The notes beneath the pieces were generated by a model. The model saw only the letters and a list, made by a program, of their open reading frames with translations. It was not told where the DNA came from and searched no databases. 32,862 bases of DNA from Opitutales bacterium (GTDB taxonomy: Bacteria > Verrucomicrobiota > Verrucomicrobiia > Opitutales > Oceanipulchritudinaceae), in contig JAFIGH010000058.1 of NCBI GenBank assembly GCA_020831525.1, forward strand, positions 1 through 32,862, read 5' to 3'. This document shows positions 27,007 through 32,862 of the stretch, piece after piece; within the stretch, counting starts at the first letter, position 1; each line of letters opens with the position of its first letter. A program made the position numbers and the translations under genes.

Positions 27007-28413
27007 TCACGACTTACCCTGCAAACGATACCGCACGAAATCCCGCGGAACGCCGAGAAGGCGGGCGGCCGCCGAAACATTTTCGTCCGTGCGCCGCATG
27101 GCTTCGCCGATAACCCGCATAGTCAGTGCCTCCAGCTCCTTCTCAAAGACAAACCCCGCCTCCGGCAACTCCCACGCAGGATTGAGAAGATCCGGCAACT
27201 CCCCTCCGCCGTCAGCACCGGTCCGCCCGCGGTGGGCAAACGAGAGGGAATCACCCTCCTCGAAGATCAACGCACGCTCGATCTCGTGCCGAAGCTCACG
27301 GATGTTTCCGGGCCAATCGCCGGCCTCGAGGGCGCGCAGGCCAGCCTCCGAAATCGCCGCCTGCGGTCGCCGGTAGCGCTTGCGAAGCGCTTTGAGAAGA
27401 TGCTTGGCAAGCTGCCCGATGTCGCTGCGGCGCTCACGCAACGGGGCGATGCGGATACGCAGCAGATTTAACCGGTGCAACAGATCCTCGCGGAACTTGC
27501 CCTCACCAACGCGGAGTTCGAGGTTGTCAAGCGATGCCGCAATGACCCGCGTGTCGATGGAGAGCGTCCGGCTCGCCCCGACCCGCCGGACTTTCTGATC
27601 CTCAACGGCAGTGAGCACCTTTGCCTGAAGAGCAAGGCTTAGGCTGGAAATCTCGTCGAGAAACAGCGTTCCTCCGCTCCCGGCTTCGAACAATCCCATG
27701 CGCGCCTCGCGGGCATCTGTAAACGCGCCGCGCTCGTGCCCGAACAACTCCGCCTCAGCGAGAGACTCGGGCAGCGTCGCACAGTTGATCTCGACAAACG
27801 GCTCCGACGCACGTGGTCCGTTGGCGTGTATCCAGCGCGCAAGCGTCGATTTGCCCGTTCCCGTCTCGCCCTCCAGCAGCACCGGGGGGAGCCGCTGCCC
27901 CAGCCGTCGGTCCGTCTCCAGGATCTTCTCCAACTGCTCGCGCAGGCGCTTCAAATGCATCCCGAAAAAGAGATCCTCCGACTCCGCGCGGAAACCCGAG
28001 CGGGCGTGCTCTCCCACCCGCCGCATGCGGCGCGAGCGCGTCACCCGCGCGAAAATCACCGGCAATGCCTCCGGATCGAACGGCTTTGAGAGAAAATCGT
28101 CCGCGCCAAGGCGCAACGCGCGCAGGACAACGTCCATGCCGTCGCGCGCCGTCATCAGCACCACCCCGGTCGACTCCGGAAACACCCCCGCCTCAAGAAG
28201 GCCAAGGCTCTCCCCGTCCGGCAGGTGGATGTCAAGGAGGGCAAAATCGAAAGACGCGCCGTCCAATGCCTTGCGTGCCGCCGCCACCGTCGACACCCCC
28301 TCTGCCTCGGCACCCGCCTCCCGCAAATACGCGACAAGCGTCTTTCGCAAAAACGTCTCGTCCTCCAGCACCAGCACCTGCCGGTCGGCCAATTCCATTG
28401 CTGCATCACTCAT
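27007..28413 (-). CDS. Sigma-54-dependent response regulator, NtrC family
   Basis: A cytoplasmic transcription activator of 468 residues for sigma-54 promoters. The receiver domain (about 10-125) has the acidic pair Glu17-Asp18, phosphoacceptor Asp61 in LLDIHLPDG and Lys110 in FLSKPFDP. The AAA+ domain has Walker A GETGTGKST (182-190), GAFTDA at 229-234 in place of the usual GAFTGA sigma-54 loop, and Walker B FLDE (251-254). The C-terminal Fis-type helix-turn-helix (about 435-465) reads DENVSAAARLLGVPRDFVRYR. ATG 28413 has GGAGAG seven bases upstream and starts at the receiver domain; the open frame extends further upstream without sense. No histidine kinase or sigma-54 target operon is adjacent, so the stimulus is unknown. 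It converges on hppA. Confidence 0.94.
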   Translation of the reverse strand: MSDAAMELADRQVLVLEDETFLRKTLVAYLREAGAEAEGVSTVAAARKALDGASFDFALLDIHLPDGESLGLLEAGVFPESTGVVLMTARDGMDVVLRALRLGADDFLSKPFDPEALPVIFARVTRSRRMRRVGEHARSGFRAESEDLFFGMHLKRLREQLEKILETDRRLGQRLPPVLLEGETGTGKSTLARWIHANGPRASEPFVEINCATLPESLAEAELFGHERGAFTDAREARMGLFEAGSGGTLFLDEISSLSLALQAKVLTAVEDQKVRRVGASRTLSIDTRVIAASLDNLELRVGEGKFREDLLHRLNLLRIRIAPLRERRSDIGQLAKHLLKALRKRYRRPQAAISEAGLRALEAGDWPGNIRELRHEIERALIFEEGDSLSFAHRGRTGADGGGELPDLLNPAWELPEAGFVFEKELEALTMRVIGEAMRRTDENVSAAARLLGVPRDFVRYRLQGKS

Positions 28414-28731
28414 CGCCACTCTCCATCTCTGCCGCGTAGACTGCACTATGGTTAGGCAAACGACAAGCAAAACCCCCGAATCCCCACCCGGACCCCTCCC
28501 AGCGCCCCCGTGCCCGGCAAGCGTCAAATTTATTTATCCGCGAGTTAGAAAAACAATTATTTTAACTCTGGGATAGAATAAAATGCGACAGTTTGGCGCA
28601 CTCCGGATCTATGGAACTCCGTGAGCGTGGTCTGCCGTGGCGACATCGCGGGACGGGTCCGCACGAGGCGGGCTTCGTGCAACAAGCCGCAAACATAGCG
28701 GGAACCGATGGCACCGCTTCTTCGATTGCGC
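28414..28731. other. Intergenic region with AT-rich inverted repeat
   Basis: No convincing gene is present. An AT-rich core holds an imperfect inverted repeat, GAGTTA (28542-28547) and TAACTC (28563-28568), with further A/T pairing inside; it could be an operator or bidirectional transcript end. It is about 130 bases upstream of the response regulator. From 28600 to 28690 the sequence is GC-rich and reads, on the minus strand, like a dispersed repeat (GACCCGTCCCGCGATGTCGC); this is unverified. Confidence 0.35.
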
Positions 28732-29433
28732 CTACAGCAAACCAAAGTCGTCGTCGGGAAACGCCATGGAGCCGTATGATGCGCCGGGTTCATTGACGGT
28801 GCGGAAGATCCCTTCCGCTGTTTTTGGACCGATCCCCTCCACGGCCTTCAACTCCTCGGGGCCGGCGGAAAGGCACGCACTTACCGATCCGAAGTGATCG
28901 AGCAGCCGCAACGCACGGTCGCGGCCCACCCCCGGCAGCGCCTGCAAGAGGCGTTGCTGGCGCGTTCGCCGCCGCTTTGCCTTGGCAACCCGGTAGGCCG
29001 GAGCGGCGTCCGTTCGCAAACGCATGCGCTGGCGACCGGCGTAGACCATAATGCGCGCCGCTTCCTCCGCCCCGAGCGCCCGAAACACCGGCAAATCGAA
29101 AACCATCATAAGTGTGACGAGCGCACCTTGAAGTGCCTCGCGGCGCACGCCGAGATCACGCCATTGGGCAGCGCTCCCTTCGAGTAGGTAGGCAGGGCGA
29201 TACGGTGTTTCCAGCAACCGTCCCGCCTGCGCAAAGAGCCGCCCGTCGAGAAGGGAACGTGAGAAGTCCGCCGCCGTCTTCCGCTCGAAGAGAAATCCGT
29301 CGTCGATTAGATAATCGCCCCTCGACATACGCTCCCAACGCAGTTCGATACCATCGGTCTTCCCGAGCGCCCGGAACACCGCGCTTCCGCGTTCGCGGTC
29401 GTCTGCTGTCACCGTCAGGATTTTCAAAGCCAT
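28732..29433 (-). CDS. ERCC4-domain (XPF/Mus81-like) nuclease with helix-hairpin-helix
   Basis: A 233-residue protein that should cut branched or flapped DNA in repair or recombination. The N-terminal ERCC4 nuclease domain (about 1-140) contains the catalytic FERKTAADF motif (Glu50, Arg51, Lys52, Asp56) plus upstream acidic residues ADDRE (10-14) and Asp40 in GDY. The C-terminal (HhH)2 domain (about 165-217) reads LPGVGRDRALRLLDHFG, then EGIGPKTAEGIF, as in archaeal and eukaryotic XPF-family nucleases, where it binds DNA and dimerises. The helicase domain of archaeal Hef is absent. ATG 29433 follows AAGGTGG, a fair ribosome site; the GTG at 29442 is less likely. Such stand-alone proteins are patchy in bacteria. 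It is isolated, with the tRNA gene divergent behind it. Confidence 0.9.
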   Translation of the reverse strand: MALKILTVTADDRERGSAVFRALGKTDGIELRWERMSRGDYLIDDGFLFERKTAADFSRSLLDGRLFAQAGRLLETPYRPAYLLEGSAAQWRDLGVRREALQGALVTLMMVFDLPVFRALGAEEAARIMVYAGRQRMRLRTDAAPAYRVAKAKRRRTRQQRLLQALPGVGRDRALRLLDHFGSVSACLSAGPEELKAVEGIGPKTAEGIFRTVNEPGASYGSMAFPDDDFGLL

Positions 29434-29648
29434 CGTGTCCACCTTGGCAGTTTTCTCCCGCCGCCGCGAGTCCCTTACAGCGGTAGATTACCGGTCCAAT
29501 GCGAACCCCGTTGGCTGCCATACGGGAAGTGAACCGGTGCCTCCCGAAACTCTGCCCGCAGCGGCCGACACCGCCCGACCGACCGGAAAGTCGGGAACCT
29601 CCCTCCGGGAACTCCGAAAAAAAACATCGTCCGCCACGAGAAAACCCC

Positions 29649-29678
29649 TTGACGCCCTTGGCAGCGCCGCCTTTTTCT
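29649..29678 (+). promoter_or_regulatory. Putative promoter of the tRNA-Asp gene
   Basis: TTGACG (29649-29654) lies about 18 bases before a T-rich hexamer (29673-29678, TTTTCT). The spacing places transcription start about 12-15 bases before the tRNA. The -10 match is weak; the -35 match and position carry the call. The rest of the gap back to 29434 shows no feature. Confidence 0.4.
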
Positions 29679-29700
29679 CATGGCTTCTTTCAACGGCAAA

Positions 29701-29777
29701 GGGGTAGTAGCTCAGTTGGTTAGAGCGCCTGCCTGTCACGCAGGAGGCCGCGGGTTCAAGTCCCGTCTATCCCGCCA
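29701..29777 (+). tRNA. tRNA-Asp (anticodon GTC)
   Basis: A complete cloverleaf of 77 bases can be drawn. The acceptor arm is GGGGTAG with CTATCCC, including one G-U pair. The D arm is GCTC...GAGC with the AGTTGGTTA loop. The anticodon stem CCTGC/GCAGG encloses CTGTCAC, giving anticodon GTC. The T arm is GCGGG/CCCGT around TTCAAGT. The discriminator is G and CCA is encoded (29775-29777). The phage-like block begins just downstream, so the 3' half is a plausible integration target. Confidence 0.97.
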
Positions 29778-29784
29778 CCTTTCC

Positions 29785-29819
29785 AAAGCCCGCAAGTTCA
29801 AGGACTTGCGGGCTTTCTT
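29785..29819 (+). terminator. Terminator of the tRNA-Asp transcript
   Basis: A perfect 13-bp stem, AAAGCCCGCAAGT (29785-29797) and ACTTGCGGGCTTT (29804-29816), has a 6-base loop and ends in a TTTCTT tract. It starts 8 bases after the encoded CCA, as expected for an intrinsic terminator of a single-tRNA unit. The AAAG on the left arm would also give T residues on the minus strand. Confidence 0.85.
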
Positions 29820-29924
29820 ATGCCCTCAAGGCTGGAAGAATACTAACAAAATACAAACACCCCTCCCCCTGCCATTAACGCCACGAATGCCGCTTCTGGC
29901 CCCTCCGGCCCGCGCGCCCGCGCA

Positions 29925-29966
29925 CAAAAAAGCCCCCGCGCCGTGCCTAAAATCGTCGCGGGGGCT
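29925..29966 (-). terminator. Terminator of the capsid gene cluster
   Basis: AGCCCCCGCG (29931-29940) pairs perfectly with CGCGGGGGCT (29957-29966). On the minus strand the stem is followed by six T residues (complement of A 29925-29930), a strong intrinsic terminator 28 bases after the capsid gene stop. It marks the end of the minus-strand phage transcript before the tRNA. Confidence 0.85.
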
Positions 29967-29993
29967 CTTTGACTATGACTGAACAACCAGAAA

Positions 29994-30902
29994 TCAGGCG
30001 AGGAAGGAGTTTTCGTCATTCCGCACGCTATCGGTGACGATGATGGAGAGCCCGGCGGAAGATCTCGGGATCTCAGGAACGACATTCAAATCCGTTACTC
30101 GACTCTGGCGAAGCTGCCGCAGCGACCGCTTATTCATGAAGCAGTGCGTCGGGACGATGCCGGCGGGAAACTTTTCGAGGGCTTCAAAAATGAGGTCGTC
30201 CACGAGCTTGTGACCTTCCGTATCGCCGATGTTCTCGATTCGGGCGATGCAATGCTTGTGGGGAGCCTGAAGCCCGACCCAAGTGCAAACGTCGGAAACA
30301 AAGCCGGGGAACGCTTTATCATCCTCGTCGCGCAGCGTTTCAATGCGGGGTTCGCTCACGTTCAGAACCGTGTCACGCCCGAAGACAAACGAAAGGTCAC
30401 GCTCGCCAAAGGCCACAAGCCAGACGGAAGTGGTGTTATCAGTCCCTTCACGGTCGACAACCATGTCGGGATCGCACTGGGCGATGAGACCGGGGAAGCC
30501 CTTTCCGTCGACGTTGACCCCATAGTAAAATTGATCGCCCAAGGCGCGGTAGGCGCTCATCATAACGCCAAGACCTTCGGTAAACAGGTAATCGGCAGCG
30601 CCGCCCTCGTGGGCGCGGGCAACGGCTTCGTCGCACTCGATGCGCCCGGCAAGCAGGTGCAGCGGAATCAAACGTTGGTCGAAGGTGCTTTTCGACGGGT
30701 CAATCCCTTGGTTGGCATGGCGGAATTGCACGCCGGGAAGCCCGGTGCGCACGCTCACGCGAAATTCACGTCCGGGCACGGTCCGGGCATGGCCGATTTC
30801 GAGTTCCGGCGAGTGCCGGAGTGATTCTTCAAGGAGACCGACGGACAAATCGTTGCCGGTGCGTTTGGCTACATCGAGTAGTGTGGGACGGATGGTGCTC
30901 AT
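29994..30902 (-). CDS. Phage major capsid protein (epsilon15 gp7 / Bbp17-like)
   Basis: A protein of 302 residues forming the virion shell. The sequence after the start, STIRPTLLDVAKRTGND, and the segments FRVSVRTGLPGVQFRHANQG and DPSKSTFDQ match the pattern of short-tailed-phage coat proteins typified by epsilon15 gp7 and Bordetella phage BPP-1 Bbp17. Those typically read TTVRTGLPSVTWRKLNQG and PSKSTT. Later parts also fit (MMSAYRALGDQFYYGVN; HCIARIENIG; SRVTDLNVVPEIPR). This is an HK97-fold family made without a protease. ATG 30902 was chosen because the longer frame (to 31019) overlaps the preceding gene. It starts 13 bases after the scaffold-like gene and is the last gene before a strong terminator. 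No Shine-Dalgarno sequence is visible. Confidence 0.85.
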   Translation of the reverse strand: MSTIRPTLLDVAKRTGNDLSVGLLEESLRHSPELEIGHARTVPGREFRVSVRTGLPGVQFRHANQGIDPSKSTFDQRLIPLHLLAGRIECDEAVARAHEGGAADYLFTEGLGVMMSAYRALGDQFYYGVNVDGKGFPGLIAQCDPDMVVDREGTDNTTSVWLVAFGERDLSFVFGRDTVLNVSEPRIETLRDEDDKAFPGFVSDVCTWVGLQAPHKHCIARIENIGDTEGHKLVDDLIFEALEKFPAGIVPTHCFMNKRSLRQLRQSRVTDLNVVPEIPRSSAGLSIIVTDSVRNDENSFLA

Positions 30903-30915
30903 AGGAGTTTGTTGC

Positions 30916-31263
30916 TTAGAGTTTGAGTTTGCCCCAGCGTTCGCGGCCGGTGCGTTGATCGCCTCCGTCGGCGGCGGAGCCGGGTTGCTGTCCGGAGACC
31001 GGAAGCGGCATGTCGACACCTTGCGCAGCGCAAACTTGCATCGCGCGTGCGCTGCCGAGATCGTTGCTCACGCGCACAACCTCAGCGCGAAGGGCTTCGG
31101 GGGTGTCGTGAGCGCTCGGATCAATGCCGAGTTTGACGAGGGCGCCTTCAACGGCGTCGACGCGGTCGGCCTTGACTTGGGCCTCGGCAAGCTCGCCGGA
31201 CATTTTTTCTAGGCGTTCGATTGCCTTGGCGAGGGTGTTGATTTCGGAAAATTTGTCGCTCAT
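30916..31263 (-). CDS. Small coiled-coil phage protein, possible scaffold
   Basis: This protein of 115 residues is not recognised by family. The first half (about 5-50: INTLAKAIERLEKMSGELA, EAQVKADRVDAVEG) is a heptad-rich helix likely to form a coiled coil. The second half is Gly/Asp/Gln-rich and ends in a basic tail, RERWGKLKL. Small helical proteins with a basic C-terminus directly before the capsid gene are often scaffolding proteins in tailed phages, so that role is plausible by position. Its ATG shares one base with the stop codon of the upstream gene (TGATG), a translational coupling arrangement. Confidence 0.7.
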   Translation of the reverse strand: MSDKFSEINTLAKAIERLEKMSGELAEAQVKADRVDAVEGALVKLGIDPSAHDTPEALRAEVVRVSNDLGSARAMQVCAAQGVDMPLPVSGQQPGSAADGGDQRTGRERWGKLKL

Positions 31264-31661
31264 CAGAATTGCAAGTTTAGTGTGTATGAAACGGCGGCTG
31301 AGTTGCCCCCGTCCGCTTCGACGGCAGCCGCCGCACGGATGAACCGGCGCACGTTGTCGGGAAGGCGGAGGCCGGATTCAACGGCAGGTCCGCCAGCCGC
31401 ATCGGCCCCGGTTACGGTGACGGGGGCGAGGCTGGCAATCGGCGCGAAGGTGATGCCGTCGGCGGAATCTTCCAGCGTAACGGTGATCGTCTTTGCGTCG
31501 ACCAAGGCGGGCGTTGCAGGAATGGCCACGACGGCGGTGAACGATTCGTTGGCGGGGAACGGTTCGACGCTGCCGAGGTCAATCGCAGCGGTGGCGTTGT
31601 CGGCACCCGCGGCGGGGAGCGCGGTGGTTTCGCGGAGGATGTGGTCTTGGATTTTTCGCAT
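31263..31661 (-). CDS. Probable capsid cement/decoration protein (Bbp16-like)
   Basis: This protein of 132 residues is probably all beta. It opens with a helix (MRKIQDHILRETTAL), then AGADNATAAIDLGSVEPF, FTAVVAIPATPAL and KTITVTLEDSADGITFAPIA. The pattern 'xxNxIDLG ... FTxVVxxxx ... ITVTLxxSxDG' recalls the Bbp16/epsilon15-type cement proteins that staple the capsid shell made by gp7/Bbp17 proteins. Here the matching capsid protein is encoded two genes later, which supports the call. The similarity is by shape, not by alignment. No Shine-Dalgarno sequence precedes ATG 31661. Confidence 0.65.
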   Translation of the reverse strand: MRKIQDHILRETTALPAAGADNATAAIDLGSVEPFPANESFTAVVAIPATPALVDAKTITVTLEDSADGITFAPIASLAPVTVTGADAAGGPAVESGLRLPDNVRRFIRAAAAVEADGGNSAAVSYTLNLQF

Positions 31662-31673
31662 AAAGGCGCGGGG

Positions 31674-32003
31674 TTAGGATTCGAAGGCGCGCGGGACAAG
31701 TTGAGAGTGCCCCATTTCGACGAGGCATTTCGCCGTCTCCGATTGAAGGCACTGCTTCTCGAGGCGCTCATACTCGCCAACGGCCTTGGCGGTCGCGCGG
31801 ATGCGGTCGAAGGTGCTCGCCTTCAGGCTCTCGAAGCGGACGCTCGCCGCTTCCGCATGTGCGCCTGAAGGGGCGGCATCAATGGCGTCGAGGGCTTGGT
31901 TTGCGCTCTCGGCAAGCAAGGCGGATTCGCGGGCCAGACGGCGAAAGGTAGTCCACCGTCCGCAGAGCTGGTCAATCAAAGGGGTGTTGCGATCAAATTC
32001 CAT
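31674..32003 (-). CDS. Phage-block protein of unknown function
   Basis: A mainly helical protein of 109 residues; I do not recognise a family. It is Ala/Glu/Arg-rich with long amphipathic stretches (RRLARESALLAESANQAL, ASTFDRIRATAKAVGEYER, LEKQCLQSETAKCLVEMG). Two cysteines fall close together near the C-terminus. An alternative GTG start at 32012 overlaps the stop codon of the preceding gene as GTGA, a coupling arrangement, so the true start may be three codons earlier. It ends 12 bases before the cement-like gene. Position suggests a head or packaging accessory protein. Confidence 0.65.
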   Translation of the reverse strand: MEFDRNTPLIDQLCGRWTTFRRLARESALLAESANQALDAIDAAPSGAHAEAASVRFESLKASTFDRIRATAKAVGEYERLEKQCLQSETAKCLVEMGHSQLVPRAFES

Positions 32004-32008
32004 GGAGC

Positions 32009-32284
32009 TCACTTTCTCACACCGCGCCGTTTTCGTCTACGGATCTTGTGTGGCATTGTGTGGCATTTTTCGCGACGCCACCGGGCGGCCTGCTCCGGGG
32101 TAGCGTCGACCGAAAGACCTTCGCGACGCCAGCGGGATATGGTCGCAACGTTGACACCGAGAGCGGCGGCAAGCTCCTTGCGCTGGGGCGGCAATGCGCG
32201 CTCACGTTCGATCTCGCGCAGGCGCTGAAGGGTGGCGAGTAGGGCACGCTTCAGCGCGGCGGGGTCGTCGGGTATGTCATTCAT
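32009..32284 (-). CDS. Small phage helix-turn-helix protein
   Basis: A DNA-binding protein of 91 residues. A helix (DPAALKRALLATLQRLREIE) precedes a homeodomain-like HTH (about 35-60: PQRKELAAALGVNVATISRW, then RREGL). The C-terminus is strongly basic (HKIRRRKRRGVRK). The HTH resembles those at the start of terminase small subunits and of phage regulators. Its start overlaps the end of the preceding gene by 8 bases. The tail is encoded partly by a tandem copy of a 10-base unit (32047-32066), so the extreme C-terminus may be shifted from the ancestral frame. Confidence 0.72.
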   Translation of the reverse strand: MNDIPDDPAALKRALLATLQRLREIERERALPPQRKELAAALGVNVATISRWRREGLSVDATPEQAARWRREKCHTMPHKIRRRKRRGVRK

Positions 32285-32750
32285 TTTTCATCCCTCCCGC
32301 GATCCGTTCGGCCTGTTGTGCGCAGTACTCCGCCCATTGCGCAAGGTGGCTTTTCAAAACGCGCGACAAGTCCCGCGCGCAAAGGTGCGCGCCCTCCCCC
32401 GGTACAACCGCCAAGAGCCGCCGCTCAAGTTCCCGCTGCATCCGGGCCACCGTCCCGCGGCAGCGATCTTCCACGGCGGCGGCCTCGTAGTAGTGGCCCC
32501 GATCTCGCTCGAGTCGGAACCGCTCGCGTTCCGCACGGACGGTTTTCCAATCGGCGTCGGGGTCGGCGGCGTCCGCGCCCCGGTCGGTAAGCAGCCACTC
32601 CACGAGCGGCCGCAACCGGATGCGGCCCCCGGCGGTGAAGGCTCCGCAGTTGGCTACCTTGGCCCGGCGGATGGCGGCGCGCGGGATGCCGGTGGCACGG
32701 TGGGCGGCGGCCATGCTGGGAAAAATGATTTCGTGTTCTTGTTTAGTCAT
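32277..32750 (-). CDS. Phage Nu1/terminase-small-subunit-like protein
   Basis: A protein of 157 residues. The N-terminal HTH (about 10-55) reads FPSMAAAHRATGIPRAAIRR and then AKVANCGAF, and is followed by RIRLRPLVEWLL, resembling the DNA-binding start of Nu1-like packaging proteins. A long charged helix follows (DWKTVRAERERFRLERDRGH), then a helical C-terminal region (VEDRCRGTVARMQRELERRL), the usual layout of terminase small subunits in which the helix mediates oligomers. No large-terminase gene follows; downstream come small proteins and then the capsid gene. It could instead be an unrelated phage regulator. No Shine-Dalgarno sequence precedes ATG 32750. Confidence 0.6.
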   Translation of the reverse strand: MTKQEHEIIFPSMAAAHRATGIPRAAIRRAKVANCGAFTAGGRIRLRPLVEWLLTDRGADAADPDADWKTVRAERERFRLERDRGHYYEAAAVEDRCRGTVARMQRELERRLLAVVPGEGAHLCARDLSRVLKSHLAQWAEYCAQQAERIAGGMKNE

Positions 32751-32862
32751 GTTGAGATTTTTACGATTTTCGATTTTTCACGGAAAAGGTACGGGGTGAA
32801 CCGGAACCAGCGGACCGGGGGCCGGGGCGAATAGATTCCTTGCAGGGGGCGGGGGGGGTATG
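32751..32862 (-). promoter_or_regulatory. Upstream region of the phage cluster with short AT-rich iterations
   Basis: Directly before the first phage gene the minus strand reads AAAAATCGAAAATCGTAAAA (complement of about 32759-32778), a near-repeated AAAATCG unit that could bind a regulator. Further out the sequence is G-rich up to the window end. No gene and no clear -35/-10 pair is visible. Confidence 0.3.

Larger units (their letters stand above)
29778..32862. mobile_element. Phage-derived block next to tRNA-Asp (prophage end or capsid-carrying satellite)
   Basis: Six closely packed minus-strand genes, several overlapping by a few bases, carry phage head functions: a Nu1/TerS-like protein, HTH protein, unknown protein, cement-like protein, scaffold-like protein and major capsid protein. 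The cluster runs to a terminator and then the tRNA. No host-type gene interrupts it, and the right end lies beyond the window, so integrase and right attachment site cannot be seen. Between the capsid gene and the tRNA, where an ordinary phage would continue into portal-connector and tail genes, there are only about 215 non-coding bases. The left boundary is probably the tRNA 3' half or just beyond it. Confidence 0.7.

Noticed and set aside
28708-28733. TGGCAC...TTGC resembling a sigma-54 promoter
   Set aside because: The spacer between the two boxes is 11 bases where 5 are required.
29680-29982. A plus-strand frame across the tRNA gene
   Set aside because: It runs through the tRNA and two terminators and has no coding character.
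1-32862. CRISPR arrays, insertion sequences and rRNA genes
   Set aside because: I looked for regularly spaced repeats, transposase motifs and rRNA signatures and saw none.

Overview
The window is GC-rich chromosomal DNA. It most resembles a Verrucomicrobiota genome, probably of the Opitutae (Opitutales/Puniceicoccales). The main reasons are the giant subtilase with ASH-type repeats and a Verrucomicrobia-style C-terminal module (a 'DGFPNLFAF..LDP' segment, then a 'RDLLEW' beta domain), the sugar-ABC subunit with its binding protein fused to the permease, a K+-dependent membrane pyrophosphatase, and frequent absence of Shine-Dalgarno sequences. The assignment rests on recognised protein style, not on a marker gene.

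Layout. 1-3605 (minus): manA (phosphomannose isomerase), a membrane-anchored AsmA-like protein and an ATP-dependent DNA ligase, in that transcription order. 3701-6415 (plus): ftsK. 6662-9750: a frameshifted Uma2-family nuclease gene (plus), an L-lactate permease gene broken by one in-frame stop (minus) and a histidine-phosphatase gene (minus). 9950-18793 (minus): one 2947-residue exported subtilase. 19146-23156 (plus): two ABC sugar-importer membrane subunits, the first carrying its own substrate-binding domain; no ATPase gene is present. 23193-23976: a helix-turn-helix protein preceded by what looks like the remnant of a nucleotidyltransferase partner. 24079-26935 (plus): a conserved protein of unknown function and the membrane pyrophosphatase. 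27007-28413 (minus): an orphan sigma-54 response regulator. 28732-29433 (minus): an XPF/ERCC4-type nuclease. 29701-29777 (plus): tRNA-Asp(GTC) with its own promoter and terminator.

From about 29780 to the window end lies a phage-derived block read on the minus strand and running toward the tRNA. In transcription order it holds a Nu1/TerS-like protein, a small HTH protein, an unknown protein, a cement/decoration-like protein, a coiled-coil scaffold-like protein and an epsilon15/Bbp17-like major capsid protein. It then ends at a strong terminator. No tail, portal or large-terminase gene lies between the capsid gene and the tRNA. The block is therefore either a deleted prophage or the left end of a capsid-carrying satellite integrated at tRNA-Asp. 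I consider this the best candidate for something new in the window.

Three genes (Uma2, lactate permease, nucleotidyltransferase remnant) look broken, so part of the accessory content is decaying unless some lesions are assembly errors.
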